Assembly: GCA_031277165.1 (NCBI GenBank)
Contig: JAISLT010000118.1
Coordinates: forward strand, 1-58,319
Reading direction: 5' to 3'
Length of the DNA: 58,319 nt
From: Spirochaetaceae bacterium
GTDB taxonomy: Bacteria > Spirochaetota > Spirochaetia > Treponematales > Breznakiellaceae
Position numbers and translations under genes: made by a program. The notes beneath the pieces were generated by a model. It saw only the letters and a list, made by a program, of their open reading frames with translations, did not search any database and was not told the origin of the DNA. Below are positions 44,104-53,438 of the stretch, piece by piece; position 1 is the first letter of the stretch, and every line of letters starts with the position of its first letter.

Positions 44104-44442
44104 ATGGAAGACACAGTAAATCAGCGGATTAGAAAGCTTAGAAAAGTCCTTAAGCTTACCCAAAATGAATTCTCCAGTATTATCACCGTCTCCGCCGGAC
44201 AGCTTGCCTGTATAGAAACCGAAAAACGGATTGTGAATAACCGTACTATTAAGCTGGTCTGCGATTCATTCAACGTGAACGAAACCTGGCTGCGCAACGG
44301 CCGGGGGGAAATATTTGCAGAGGATAAAGAAACGGTCTATACCAAACTTATAGCCCTCTATAACAGCCTAAAGCCAAAATACCAGGAATACATCCTAAAC
44401 ACCATCAGCGCCTTTATTAAGATGCAGGAAGACGAACCATGA
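44104..44442 (+). CDS. XRE-family DNA-binding regulator
   Basis: 112 residues from ATG 44104. Helix-turn-helix of the Cro/C1 type (RIRKLRKVLKLTQNEFSSIITVSAGQLACIE in pieces: LTQNEFSSII, SAGQLACIETEKR) and WLRNGRGEIF, a common motif in phage-like repressors (LxxGxGxxF). The C-terminal helix may dimerise. It may govern the neighbouring RDD operon or a lost prophage; it stands alone on the map. Confidence 0.85.
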   Translation: MEDTVNQRIRKLRKVLKLTQNEFSSIITVSAGQLACIETEKRIVNNRTIKLVCDSFNVNETWLRNGRGEIFAEDKETVYTKLIALYNSLKPKYQEYILNTISAFIKMQEDEP

Positions 44443-44533
44443 TACCCCCTGTAAGCTAAGGAAGATGCTCCGGTTCTTCAAAATTCGGATAAGCTTGTAA
44501 AAAAGCCAAAAAAGGCTTAATAATACAGGTACC

Positions 44534-45358
44534 TTGAAAAACCGGGCCCCGAATCAAAACCGTTTTTCTTCCCAAAAGACCGGGTTAGAGGATGCATCCT
44601 TTAGGGTGCAAACCCCCGAAGGGATTGAATATGCCCTTTATCCGGCGGGGCTGTTAATCCGGGTTATGGCCTATGGGATTGATCAGATATTTCTGGGTTT
44701 TATTCTGATCGGCGTTATTACCCTCGAAGAGTTCCTTCTTGACGGCGCATTAGGGATCTGGTTTATTCTGCTGGTCCGCTTTGTCATGGACTGGTTTTAC
44801 CATGTTTTTTGGGAGCTTTTTTTTCGGGGGCAGAGTCCCGGAAAAAAATTGATGGGGATCCGGGTGGTCCGCAGCGATGGTTTCCCGGTGGATGCCGGTT
44901 CTTCCCTGATCCGTAATCTGCTCCGCTTTGTGGACACCTTCATGGGCCTGTTTATTATCAGCTTTGTTTCTATGGCCGCCAGTCCGGGTTTTCGCCGCCT
45001 GGGGGACTGGGCCGGGGGGACCCTGGTTGTTCATACCCTCCAGTCCCAGGCCCCGGAACGGCGGGGCCCCATGTCCTGGCTTGGAGAATTTGCCCCCATT
45101 GCTCCCCGCCGGCCCTTAAGCTACGGAGAAAAACAGGGGATCCTGATGTTTGCCCGGCGGTATCCCCTGTTGGGCCCCGGCCGGGCCGAAGAGATTGCCC
45201 GGCCCCTGGCGGCCCTTTTACAGGACGGGGACGATTCCTCCGGCGGCACTGCAAAACCCTGGGCGGTCCCGGGGGCTGCCTTGGGCCCCGCTTCGGAGGG
45301 CCGGAAAAACCCGGCGGCATATCTGCTGGGCATAGCCCGGACACTGGAGGCCCCATGA
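44534..45358 (+). CDS. RDD-family membrane protein
   Basis: 274 residues from TTG 44534 (no other in-frame start before the RDD domain). RDD domain at about 35-180: LLIRVMAYGIDQIFLGF, GQSPGKKLMGIRVV and RLGDWAGGTLVVH, with three helices. The C-terminal 90 residues are soluble. TTGTAA (44495-44500), 17 nt, TAATAA (44518-44523), 10 nt to TTG make a near-leaderless promoter. First gene of a six-gene operon. Confidence 0.88.
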   Translation: MKNRAPNQNRFSSQKTGLEDASFRVQTPEGIEYALYPAGLLIRVMAYGIDQIFLGFILIGVITLEEFLLDGALGIWFILLVRFVMDWFYHVFWELFFRGQSPGKKLMGIRVVRSDGFPVDAGSSLIRNLLRFVDTFMGLFIISFVSMAASPGFRRLGDWAGGTLVVHTLQSQAPERRGPMSWLGEFAPIAPRRPLSYGEKQGILMFARRYPLLGPGRAEEIARPLAALLQDGDDSSGGTAKPWAVPGAALGPASEGRKNPAAYLLGIARTLEAP

Positions 45359-46311
45359 CCCAGGGTAGTTTTATTGAGCGGCGGGAAAAGGATTGGAAGG
45401 AGCTGGAACGGGTTATCGGCGGCAGCAAGCGGGTGGTGGCACAAAGGGCCGCATGGTTTCCCCAGGCATTCCGGATGCTCACCGGGGACCTTAACACCGC
45501 CCGCTCCCATGGGTTTGATCCGGCCCTGATAGAGCGGCTTAACCGGCTTACCATGGAAGGAAACCAGATGCTTTACGGCAGGGAACCCTTTTCATGGAAA
45601 AGCCTGGGAAATTTTGTCTTCCGTTCCTTCCCCGGGGCCGTCCGAGCCCATTGGCGGAGCTTTTGGGCGTGCTTTCTTATCTTCTTTGGGCTGGCGCTTT
45701 TTACCGCCCTGGTTTGCCTTCGGTTCCCCGGTTTTGCCTACGAAATAATGTCCCGGCAGACCCTGGAGGATCTGGAGGGGATGTATAACAGCCAGGCAAA
45801 TCAGTACCTAAAGCCCAGAAATGTCAGCGCCGATGCGGACATGTTTGGTTTTTATATTTATAATAACGTTTCTATTGCCTTTAGAACCTTTGCGGGGGGA
45901 ATCCTGGCGGGGATTGGAAGCCTTCTGATGCTGGCCTTTAACGGGATATTCCTTGGGGCCGCCGCGGGCCACATAATTAATGTGGGATTCCAGGATACGT
46001 TTTTTTCGTTCATTATCGGCCATTCCGGGTTGGAGCTTACGGCGCTGATCTTTTCTGCCCAGGGGGGGCTTATTCTGGGGTACCGCCTGTTTGTTACCCA
46101 GGGACTAACCCGGGGGGAATCTCTGCGGGAGGCGGGAAAAACCGCCCTGCCCATCATCGCCGGAAGCGCCCTGATGCTGGTCATGGCGGCCACAATCGAA
46201 GCCTTTTGGTCCTCCCGGCACGAAATTCCCCGGATAATCCGGTACGGAACCGGCGGGGGAATTATTGTTTTACTGGCCCTGTATTTTGTATTTTCGGGCA
46301 GAAATAAATGA
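45355..46311 (+). CDS. SpoIIM-like (stage II sporulation protein M) membrane protein
   Basis: 318 residues; SpoIIM/DUF95 fold with about six helices in residues 100-318 and characteristic NGIFLGAAAGHIINVG and IIGHSGLELTALIFSAQGGLILGYRL segments. It overlaps the RDD stop (ATGA). The same partner set (RDD, SpoIIM, DUF4129, DUF4350, MoxR, DUF58) is common outside spore formers. Confidence 0.88.
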   Translation: MTQGSFIERREKDWKELERVIGGSKRVVAQRAAWFPQAFRMLTGDLNTARSHGFDPALIERLNRLTMEGNQMLYGREPFSWKSLGNFVFRSFPGAVRAHWRSFWACFLIFFGLALFTALVCLRFPGFAYEIMSRQTLEDLEGMYNSQANQYLKPRNVSADADMFGFYIYNNVSIAFRTFAGGILAGIGSLLMLAFNGIFLGAAAGHIINVGFQDTFFSFIIGHSGLELTALIFSAQGGLILGYRLFVTQGLTRGESLREAGKTALPIIAGSALMLVMAATIEAFWSSRHEIPRIIRYGTGGGIIVLLALYFVFSGRNK

Positions 46312-47816
46312 CCGGAAAGAACGCCGCCGGCGGATCCATGCCGGCCCCCCTCCGCCGCCGCAGCGGCTGGGAAGCCACCGACATGGGGATCCTCCTTTGG
46401 CGGCAGAACTGGAAATCCCTGTTTTTGTTCTTTGGCATACCCCTGGGTTTGTGCTTCCTAACGGTGGGCTTCATGCCCGCCGGGATAAAAGGCACCGGGG
46501 GAATAGTGATATGGTGGCTTCTGCCCCTGCTGGATCGCTTTGCCCTGCAGGTTGTGTCGGTGCGGTTCCTTGACGCCCAGGCCCCGGTAAGGGGGCTCTT
46601 TAAGGGCCTGGGCAGAACCCTTTGGCGGGGGCTTATGGGGGACCTGCTCTGGCGGCGCTTTTCTCCCTTCCGCTCGGCCCGGATGCCGGTGACGGTCCTG
46701 GAAAATGCCGGCGGCATAAAGCTGTACCAGCGAAAGCAGCTTCTGAGCAGAAACGGCCTGGACTTTGGATTTCCCCTGACCTTTATCTGCCTGGGCCTGG
46801 AAATTGTCCTGGTCCTGGGAGAACTGGTCTTTATTTTTGCCATGGGCCAGCTGTTTTTTTCCTGGCTGGACCCGGATATTATATCATTCTTCGCGCAAAA
46901 CGACCGCATCATTACCGCCCTTGCCTGGATAAATCAACTACTGATCGAACCCCTGTACGTTTGTATGGGGTTTGGACTCTACATCAACAGCCGGGTTGAA
47001 ACCGAAGGCTGGGATATAGAGCTGTTGTTTAAAAAAATCGCCGAATCAGAAGAGACCCCGGTAAGGGGTTTTATCCCCGGTTCCCTAAAGCGGGGGGCCC
47101 TGCTGGGGCTGTTTTTGTTTTTTGGCACGGCCCTTACGTTCCCCGGGACCGGACCGGAAGAGAAAATTTTCGCGGAACTTCTGGCGCCGGAAAAAACCGC
47201 GGAACCCGAATCGGCGGCGTTGGACAAAGTGCTTGCATCGCCGGATTTTGGCTACTATGAGCCAAGCTGGGACCTGCGGTTTAAGAGACGGCCGGAGGCT
47301 GAGGGCCCGCGGGAAAGCCCCAGGGCGCCCCTTCCCCTGCGGGATTTCTTTGGCGGTATCCTGAGGGCGGCGATGGCCGCAGCCCTGGCCGCGGCCCTGG
47401 TCTTCTCCTACAGGACCCTCCGGCGGAGGCGTTTTTTCCGGCCCGGGGAAGAGGAAATTTTTTCCAGGGTAAAAAAGGACGAGGACCCCCGGGCTCTTTT
47501 GGACCAAGCGGAACTGCTCTACAACGAAGGAAAGATCCGGGAAGGATGGGCCCGCTGTCTAAGGGCGTTCATGACGGCGTTGATCCAAAGGGGCCTGCCC
47601 CTTTCGGATGAAACCACCGAATACGAGGTCCTGGCCCTGGCCCGGAGGGGGCCGGCCATTCCAGCCGGGGTCCTGGAGACCTTTATGCACCGCTGGATAT
47701 CCCTTGCCTACGGCGGCAAGGATCCCGGAAAAGAGGGCTTTGAGGGCTCCGTACGGGACTGCCGGGTTCTGTGCGGCGGCAGCGAAGGCCCCCGGCAGAG
47801 GGAGGGGACCGAATGA
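46308..47816 (+). CDS. DUF4129-domain membrane protein
   Basis: 502 residues: cytoplasmic start, several helices (about 35-95, 155-190, 260-275, 350-370) and a C-terminal DUF4129 domain (ALLDQAELLYNEGKIREGWARCLRAF, 385-410) that lies outside the membrane. In other bacteria DUF4129 accompanies MoxR/DUF58. Overlaps SpoIIM by 4 nt and the next gene by 4 nt. Confidence 0.85.
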   Translation: MTGKNAAGGSMPAPLRRRSGWEATDMGILLWRQNWKSLFLFFGIPLGLCFLTVGFMPAGIKGTGGIVIWWLLPLLDRFALQVVSVRFLDAQAPVRGLFKGLGRTLWRGLMGDLLWRRFSPFRSARMPVTVLENAGGIKLYQRKQLLSRNGLDFGFPLTFICLGLEIVLVLGELVFIFAMGQLFFSWLDPDIISFFAQNDRIITALAWINQLLIEPLYVCMGFGLYINSRVETEGWDIELLFKKIAESEETPVRGFIPGSLKRGALLGLFLFFGTALTFPGTGPEEKIFAELLAPEKTAEPESAALDKVLASPDFGYYEPSWDLRFKRRPEAEGPRESPRAPLPLRDFFGGILRAAMAAALAAALVFSYRTLRRRRFFRPGEEEIFSRVKKDEDPRALLDQAELLYNEGKIREGWARCLRAFMTALIQRGLPLSDETTEYEVLALARRGPAIPAGVLETFMHRWISLAYGGKDPGKEGFEGSVRDCRVLCGGSEGPRQREGTE

Positions 47817-49051
47817 ATCTTCCCGCGCAAGCCTCCCCCGCCGAAGGGGGGGGTCTTGGGTATCAAACCCCACTGCGAATGAACCAGCGGCTTCTTTACG
47901 GTATTGTCCTGGCGGTTGTTTTAATCTTTATAGCCCTGGCGGTGATCTTTTGTATTACCCAGCTGGAGAGGGTTCCTGCCCAGCGGTGGGTGGCGCCCTC
48001 CAGGGAAGCGGTGGAAAATCCCCTGCTGGCCCTGGAACGGTGGCTGGACGCCGCGGGCATACGCTGCCGGACGGAAGAGTCCGCAGCCATCCAGGATCTT
48101 CCGGGGGGAACCGAGAAAACGGTGTTTATCCAGGCCTCCCGCTTTGACTGGTCCGGGGTTGGGGAGGACCTTACCGGGTGGATCGCCCAGGGGGGCTCCC
48201 TGGTTATTTCCCAGGATTATCCGGCGGTGGAGCCCATGATGGAGCTGGAGGAATATCTTGGAACCCTGGGAATTACCGGGACAGACGGCGCCGGCAGCGC
48301 AGGGGGCGACAAGGATAATGACAGCACCTTTTGGCTGGACACCCGCCGGGCATACCTTATTGTGGAACAGCCCCCGCCGGTGGATCGCATCGCCGTCCTG
48401 AGGCTTAACGGAGCCATACGGCTGGTTACCCTGTACATTGGAGAGGGAAGTTTAACGATCACGGGCCGCACCCCCTTTCTTACTTCGACTGCCCTAAAAA
48501 ACAATGCGGACCTTGCCTGGGAACTCCTTCTTAAGCCGGGGAAAAACGGCGGCGTCCTTTTGGTGGCGGCTTTTCCCCGGAAAAACCATCTTTTTGGGGC
48601 CCTTTTTGACCGGGGGAATCCGGCGGGATTTTTTATTGCCGCCGCGGTCCTGGTTATTACCGGATTTTGGATGATCATTCCCCTCTTTGGCCGCAGCAAA
48701 CCCCCGCAGGAACTGCCCGGCAAGGCCCTGCGGGAGCGGTTCCTTGCGGAGGGGCGGTTTCTTAAAAAATACCGGGCCCTGGACAAATACCTGGCGGTCT
48801 ACCGGCTGGCGCTGGAACAGGTCCGCCGGATCAGGGGGCTTGGGCCGGATACCGCCGGGTCCGGGGGTTCCGAAGAAAACCGCCAAAGCCCCGGTCTTGA
48901 ACCAGGGCCGGCGGGGCCCCTGCACCGGCGGCATTTTAAAAATTTTCTGGCGGAACAAAGAGCTCTGGCCCTGGAATTGAACCGGCTTAGCCGCCATGGG
49001 GCCGCTAAACCCATGGGATTACGGTATACTGCTAAAACGAGGAAATCATGA
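47813..49051 (+). CDS. DUF4350-domain membrane protein
   Basis: 412 residues from ATG 47813 (GGAGG 8 nt upstream). First about 23 residues are encoded by a dispersed repeat (element A), then a membrane helix (about 30-50), the DUF4350 core (NPLLALERWLDAAGIRC onwards), a second helix near 280-300 and a Gly-poor C-terminus. Alternative ATG 47879 would skip the repeat. Part of the MoxR operon. Confidence 0.83.
   Translation: MNLPAQASPAEGGGLGYQTPLRMNQRLLYGIVLAVVLIFIALAVIFCITQLERVPAQRWVAPSREAVENPLLALERWLDAAGIRCRTEESAAIQDLPGGTEKTVFIQASRFDWSGVGEDLTGWIAQGGSLVISQDYPAVEPMMELEEYLGTLGITGTDGAGSAGGDKDNDSTFWLDTRRAYLIVEQPPPVDRIAVLRLNGAIRLVTLYIGEGSLTITGRTPFLTSTALKNNADLAWELLLKPGKNGGVLLVAAFPRKNHLFGALFDRGNPAGFFIAAAVLVITGFWMIIPLFGRSKPPQELPGKALRERFLAEGRFLKKYRALDKYLAVYRLALEQVRRIRGLGPDTAGSGGSEENRQSPGLEPGPAGPLHRRHFKNFLAEQRALALELNRLSRHGAAKPMGLRYTAKTRKS
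47831..47885 (+). repeat. Dispersed element A (copy 2), inside a coding start
   Basis: GCCTCCCCC...GGTCTTGGGTATCAAACCCC-ACTGCGAATGAAC, shared in part with 40843-40890 and 51498-51553. It spans the first codons of the DUF4350 gene. Confidence 0.55.
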
Positions 49052-50019
49052 AGAAAGAATACACCATTGAATCCGCCGCCACGGCGCTGGAAACGGTCCG
49101 GAAAGAGATCGCCAAGGCTTTTACCGGTCAAGAGGAACTGGTTAACCAACTGCTTATTACCCTGCTTGCCGGGGGGCATATACTGGTGGAGGGAGCCCCC
49201 GGCCTGGGCAAGACCCTGTTGGTCCGGGCGGCGGCCCAGGCCATAGGGGGAGACTCCCGGCGGGTGCAGTTTACCCCGGATCTAATGCCCAGCGACATCA
49301 CCGGATCGGTGATCCTCGACACCACCGGGGGGACCTTTATCACTAAAAAAGGGCCGGTTTTTACCCATCTGCTTATTGCCGACGAAATTAACCGCGCCCC
49401 CGCCAAAACCCAGGCCAGCCTTTTCGAGGCCATGCAGGAATTTCAGGTAAGCCTGGACGGAGTAAGCCACGAACTGCCCAGGCCCTTCATGGTGCTGGCC
49501 ACGGAAAACCCCTTTGAACACGAAGGGACCTACCCGCTGCCGGATGCTCAAAAGGACCGGTTTTTAATGAAGGCCCTTATCAGCTATCCCCCGGAGGATG
49601 AAGAAAGGGACATGGTCCGCCGGGTCCTAAGCGGCGGGAGCGGGGCCCGGCTTTCGGTGGAGGATGTAAAAACCGTGATGAGCCCCGGGGATTTTGCAAG
49701 CCTGCAGGACATGGTTTCTTCCCTCCGCTGCGACGGGGCGGTGATCGACTATGCGGTGCGGATCTGCCGGGCCACCCGGTCGGAGTCCGCCCTGGAATGC
49801 GGCGCCGGTCCCCGGGGCAGCCTTTCCCTGATACGCTGCGCCCGGGCCAGGGCCTTGCTGGAGGGCCGGGATTTTATTATCCCCGACGATGTTAAGGCCC
49901 TGGCGGCGCCGGTGCTGGCCCACCGGCTTACCCTTTCTGCCGAGGGAGAACTGGAGGGGCTTACGGAAAACCGCATGATAGAGCAGATCCTTTCTACCGT
50001 CGAGGCCCCCCGGACATGA
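49048..50019 (+). CDS. MoxR-family AAA+ ATPase
   Basis: 323 residues. Walker A EGAPGLGKTLLVRA (about 45-58), Walker B LLIADEINRAPAKTQ (about 109-123), sensor and C-terminal lid. MoxR proteins act as chaperones or assembly factors with neighbouring von Willebrand/DUF58 proteins. Overlaps the DUF4350 stop and the DUF58 start (4 nt each). Confidence 0.94.
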   Translation: MKKEYTIESAATALETVRKEIAKAFTGQEELVNQLLITLLAGGHILVEGAPGLGKTLLVRAAAQAIGGDSRRVQFTPDLMPSDITGSVILDTTGGTFITKKGPVFTHLLIADEINRAPAKTQASLFEAMQEFQVSLDGVSHELPRPFMVLATENPFEHEGTYPLPDAQKDRFLMKALISYPPEDEERDMVRRVLSGGSGARLSVEDVKTVMSPGDFASLQDMVSSLRCDGAVIDYAVRICRATRSESALECGAGPRGSLSLIRCARARALLEGRDFIIPDDVKALAAPVLAHRLTLSAEGELEGLTENRMIEQILSTVEAPRT

Positions 50020-51377
50020 AACCCGGCCCTGCCCTTTTTACCGCGGCCCTGCTCTGGCTTTTTTTGGGTATGGCGGCCTTTTTTTCCGGCGCCCTCTTTT
50101 TTGCATGGGCCGCGGCCGGATTGGGGGTACTGCCCTTTATTATCGTTGATCTGCTTACCCTGCTTGCGGGCAACCGGCTTAGGGTCCGCCGCTCTATCCC
50201 AGGGGTCCTGGCGGTGGGGGAAAAAGCCGCCGTTACCCTTACCCTAACCAGGGCCCGGAAGGGCCTGTTCCTGCCCCGGCGGGCGGATATTTTTGACATC
50301 TACCCCGGGGGCATGGAAGTTTCCGCCTTTCCCGCCCGGCTCGTTAAACTGCCGGAAAAAGACGGGGAGGTGTTTTTTAGATATTCGATCCTTCCCCTGG
50401 AACGGGGTAATTGGGAATTTCCCGAAACCCAGCTTCTTTTCCGGTCTTTTCTAAGCTTCTGGCAGCTTAAGGTGATCCACCCCTGCATAAGCCGGGGCAG
50501 GACCTTTCCTAACTTTAAAAAACTCGCCGGACATGTGGGGGATCTACGGAGCATCCTGGAACAGACCGGGCAAAAAAACATACGAAAACGGGGACAGGGC
50601 ATGGAGTTTATGGGCCTGCGGGAATATCAAAGGGGAGACTCGGTTAAGGCCATAGACTGGCGGGCCACCGGCAGGCGGCGAAAGGTGATTATCCGGGAAT
50701 ACCAGGAAGAACAGGACCAGCAGATTCTGATCCTTCTGGATTCGGGGTACCGGCTGCACCGCCAGGAGGAGATCCCTGTCTTTGGGGGCGTCCCCGCCGC
50801 GGAGGAAAAAACAATCCGCCGCACCCAGTTCGACGGTGCGCTGGAGGCGGCGCTGGTCCTTTCGTGGGCGGCCTTAAAGTACGGAGACGAAGTAGCCCTG
50901 GGCTGCTTTGGCGCCGAAGAACGCTGGATCCCCCCCCGCAAGGGCATGGGCGCCCTGGCGGCATTGATGCAGAGCCTCTACGATGTAAAAAGCGCCCCCG
51001 CCCCGTCCTCTCTTTTTTCTGCCCTGGAGGGAGCCCTGGGGCGGCTTAAACGGCGGACCTTTATTATTATGATCAGCAATTTTAGGGAAGAAGACGGGGA
51101 ATCCCTTTCCTGGATAATCCGCCGTATCAGGGATCGGCACCTGCTGCTGCTGGTAAGCCTGCGGGAACCGGAGGCGGAATTCATTGCCCGGCGAATCCCT
51201 TCAAACGAGGAAGAGGCCCTGGAAACGGCGGCGGCCTTTGCCTACCTGGAAGCCCGGCGAAAACTTTACAAGGTGTGGGAACATTCGGGGCTTTTAACCT
51301 TGGAATGTTTGCCCCAGGAGCTTAACTCCGCCCTTATCCGGTACTATCTGGAAATTAAGCGCAGCGGGTTACTGTAG
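50016..51377 (+). CDS. DUF58-domain protein
   Basis: 453 residues: two N-terminal helices (about 5-50), a beta-rich part, the DUF58 core (about 210-240) with EYQRGDSVKAIDWRATGRRRKVIIREYQEEQ in parts: YQRGDSVKAIDW, REYQEEQD, and a von Willebrand A-like end with ILILLDSGYR metal site. Final gene of the operon. Confidence 0.92.
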   Translation: MKPGPALFTAALLWLFLGMAAFFSGALFFAWAAAGLGVLPFIIVDLLTLLAGNRLRVRRSIPGVLAVGEKAAVTLTLTRARKGLFLPRRADIFDIYPGGMEVSAFPARLVKLPEKDGEVFFRYSILPLERGNWEFPETQLLFRSFLSFWQLKVIHPCISRGRTFPNFKKLAGHVGDLRSILEQTGQKNIRKRGQGMEFMGLREYQRGDSVKAIDWRATGRRRKVIIREYQEEQDQQILILLDSGYRLHRQEEIPVFGGVPAAEEKTIRRTQFDGALEAALVLSWAALKYGDEVALGCFGAEERWIPPRKGMGALAALMQSLYDVKSAPAPSSLFSALEGALGRLKRRTFIIMISNFREEDGESLSWIIRRIRDRHLLLLVSLREPEAEFIARRIPSNEEEALETAAAFAYLEARRKLYKVWEHSGLLTLECLPQELNSALIRYYLEIKRSGLL

Positions 51378-51691
51378 TGTTCTGTCCAAATGAAGAACCC
51401 CGCAAGCAGCGGAGTATCTTCGTTCCAAGAGGAATGTGATTGTATGTGGGGATACATACCACATTTCGTAGACGTTGCAATAATCAACCGCCCCAGGGCT
51501 CCCTCCCCCATGCAAGCGGGTTCTTGGGTATTAGACCCCACTGTGAATCAAAGTGAAATTCCGGCGGCGCCGGTAAATTCACGGCATTTACCCTTTACGG
51601 CGCCCTTTACTTCGGGTAAAACTATGAAAGAGGGCTTTTGTCCACAAAAGAAATTCCACAGCAATCTGTATTGGACAGAACAGTAGGTCCC
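51378..51691 (+). other. Intergenic region with element A copy 3
   Basis: About 310 bp. It contains a dispersed repeat copy at 51498-51553. A 98-codon frame over it (51390-51686) has no Shine-Dalgarno and covers the repeat, so I do not count it. No clear promoter for the next gene. Confidence 0.5.
51498..51553 (+). repeat. Dispersed element A (copy 3)
   Basis: GGCTCCCTCCC...GTTCTTGGGTATTAGACCCC-ACTGTGAAT, diverged copy of 40843-40890 and 47831-47885. Confidence 0.55.
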
Positions 51692-52450
51692 ATGGTTGGT
51701 TTTTTATTAAAAAAATTTTTCTACGATCTGTGGGACAATCTTTTCCGGATCATGGCCCTGAACCTGGGGTTTTTGCTTTCCCTTTCACTGGCCTTTGTGC
51801 TGCCTCCCCTTATCGCCGGCGCCGTTCCCGCCGCGGTGGTTTTTTGCCTTCTGGCGTTTTGGCCCTTTGTATACCTCTGTGCGGCCTCCGCAGCCCTGGA
51901 AGAGGCCTCGGATTATCGCAGCCTAAGTTTAACGGACTTTGCAAAAAACATTACCGCGTCCCTTGTTCCCGGGGCCGTACTCTTTGTGGTATCGGCCCTG
52001 GTCTTTGTTATCATCCGTTTTACCATACCCTTTTATCTGCGCTTTGGTACCCTGTTGGGAACCGCCGCAGCCTTTCTTTGCATCTGGATATGCCTCTTTG
52101 CGGTTGGGACCCTGCAGTTTTATCCGGCGGTATACCGGCGGCTGGGAAGGCATCCTCTTATAAGTTTAAAAAAATGTTTGTTTATTTTTTTTGATAATAC
52201 GGGATTTTGCATGGTTTCTCTGCTGATAAACCTGGTGCTTACGGCGCTGATCATCCCCTGCCCCGGCTGGTCCCTGCTTTTTCTGGACGAAGGGCTTAGG
52301 CTTAGGATCCTTAAATATGACAGGCCGGTTCCTTCGAAAACAGAAAAAAACGGCGGGGGCCGCAGCTTTTGGGATGCAATTTTGGCGGAGGAACGGGAAA
52401 AGACCGGCCACCGGACCTGGCGGGATTTCTTATTCCCCTGGCGGCATTAG
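51692..52450 (+). CDS. Polytopic membrane protein, DUF624/YesL-like
   Basis: 252 residues from ATG 51692, about six helices (23-60, 107-130, 133-158, 190-215). Start FFYDLWDNLFRIMALNLGFLL and spacing of helices recall the DUF624/YesL family, but only weakly. Its charged C-terminus ends RTWRDFLFPWRH. Function unknown. Confidence 0.7.
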   Translation: MVGFLLKKFFYDLWDNLFRIMALNLGFLLSLSLAFVLPPLIAGAVPAAVVFCLLAFWPFVYLCAASAALEEASDYRSLSLTDFAKNITASLVPGAVLFVVSALVFVIIRFTIPFYLRFGTLLGTAAAFLCIWICLFAVGTLQFYPAVYRRLGRHPLISLKKCLFIFFDNTGFCMVSLLINLVLTALIIPCPGWSLLFLDEGLRLRILKYDRPVPSKTEKNGGGRSFWDAILAEEREKTGHRTWRDFLFPWRH

Positions 52451-52623
52451 CAGTTTGCTGCACTTCGCACCTAAATTGCATAAAAATTCACGAAGCGCAG
52501 GAGGACCCTGGGCTAATGCCATCCGCCAATGTCCGTCCCCGGGTTACGCACGTAAAAAACAAGCCATAACCGAACCATGGACAGGGACCGGAAGATAGTA
52601 TAGAATTTTGCGGGGAAAATTAC

Positions 52624-53436
52624 ATGGGTTGTTTATCGGGATTTCATGCCATAGAAGAGCGAATTAAATCGGGGCTGCCCTGCGGCCCCCTGCTGGTGGC
52701 CAAACCGGGACCCCGGGCCCGGGAACTGGTGGATCTGGCCCTGGCCCGGAAGATCCCGGTGGACCGGGTGGGTACCGCCGATCTGGACCGGCTGGCGGCG
52801 GATCACCGGGGCATTGTGCTGGAGGTGGCGGAGGGAGAGGCCGCCGCCCTTACCCTGGAGGGATTCCTGGCCGGTCTTGGGGCACGCCGGGATGCGGTGG
52901 TTTTGGTGCTGGACGAAATTACCGATCCCCATAACTACGGCGCCATACTGCGGTGCTGCGATCAATTTGCCGTGGACCTGGTGGTAAGCCGGCGCCGGCG
53001 GAATGCAAAAAACGCTCCGGTACTGGCCCGGACTTCTTCCGGGGCAAGCGCCTGGGTGCCCAACGCCGAAGAACCCAACCTGGTCCGGGCCATGGAGCGC
53101 CTTAAAGACGGGGGGTTTTGGATTTACGGGGCCCACATGGAGGGCCGGAGTGCCGAAGATCTGGATCTAAGGGGCCGCCTGGCCCTGGTTATGGGGGGCG
53201 AGGGGGGGCTGTCGAAGCTGCTGCGGGAGCACTGCGACGGCATCGTGTCGATCCCCTGCAGGGGCCGCATCGATTCCCTTAATGTATCGGTGGCCGCGGG
53301 GATCCTTCTGTACGAAGCATCCCGGCAGCGGCGGAACAACGCCCCTCCCCGCCGTAAAGCGCCCCGCCCAGGGGAGGATGCCCTTGAAGTAAAGGGACCG
53401 CGGACGGCGCCGCGGGCGGACGCGAGGAAGGTATAA
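52624..53436 (+). CDS. rlmB: 23S rRNA 2'-O-methyltransferase RlmB-like (SpoU family)
   Basis: 270 residues. Substrate-binding N-terminal part, then SPOUT motif I VLDEITDPHNYGAILRCCDQFAVD, motif II LALVMGGEGGLSKLLREHCDG and motif III VSIPCRGRIDSLNVSVAAGILLYE (residue runs shortened here: DPHNYGAILR, GGEGGL, RIDSLNVSVA). RlmB methylates G2251 of 23S rRNA. GGGGA lies 9 nt before ATG. A basic tail (about 30 residues) follows the SPOUT domain. Confidence 0.94.
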   Translation: MGCLSGFHAIEERIKSGLPCGPLLVAKPGPRARELVDLALARKIPVDRVGTADLDRLAADHRGIVLEVAEGEAAALTLEGFLAGLGARRDAVVLVLDEITDPHNYGAILRCCDQFAVDLVVSRRRRNAKNAPVLARTSSGASAWVPNAEEPNLVRAMERLKDGGFWIYGAHMEGRSAEDLDLRGRLALVMGGEGGLSKLLREHCDGIVSIPCRGRIDSLNVSVAAGILLYEASRQRRNNAPPRRKAPRPGEDALEVKGPRTAPRADARKV

Positions 53437-53438
53437 AC

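Noticed and set aside
51390-51686. 98-codon frame in the intergenic gap
   Set aside because: Covers a dispersed repeat, no Shine-Dalgarno, low similarity to anything known.
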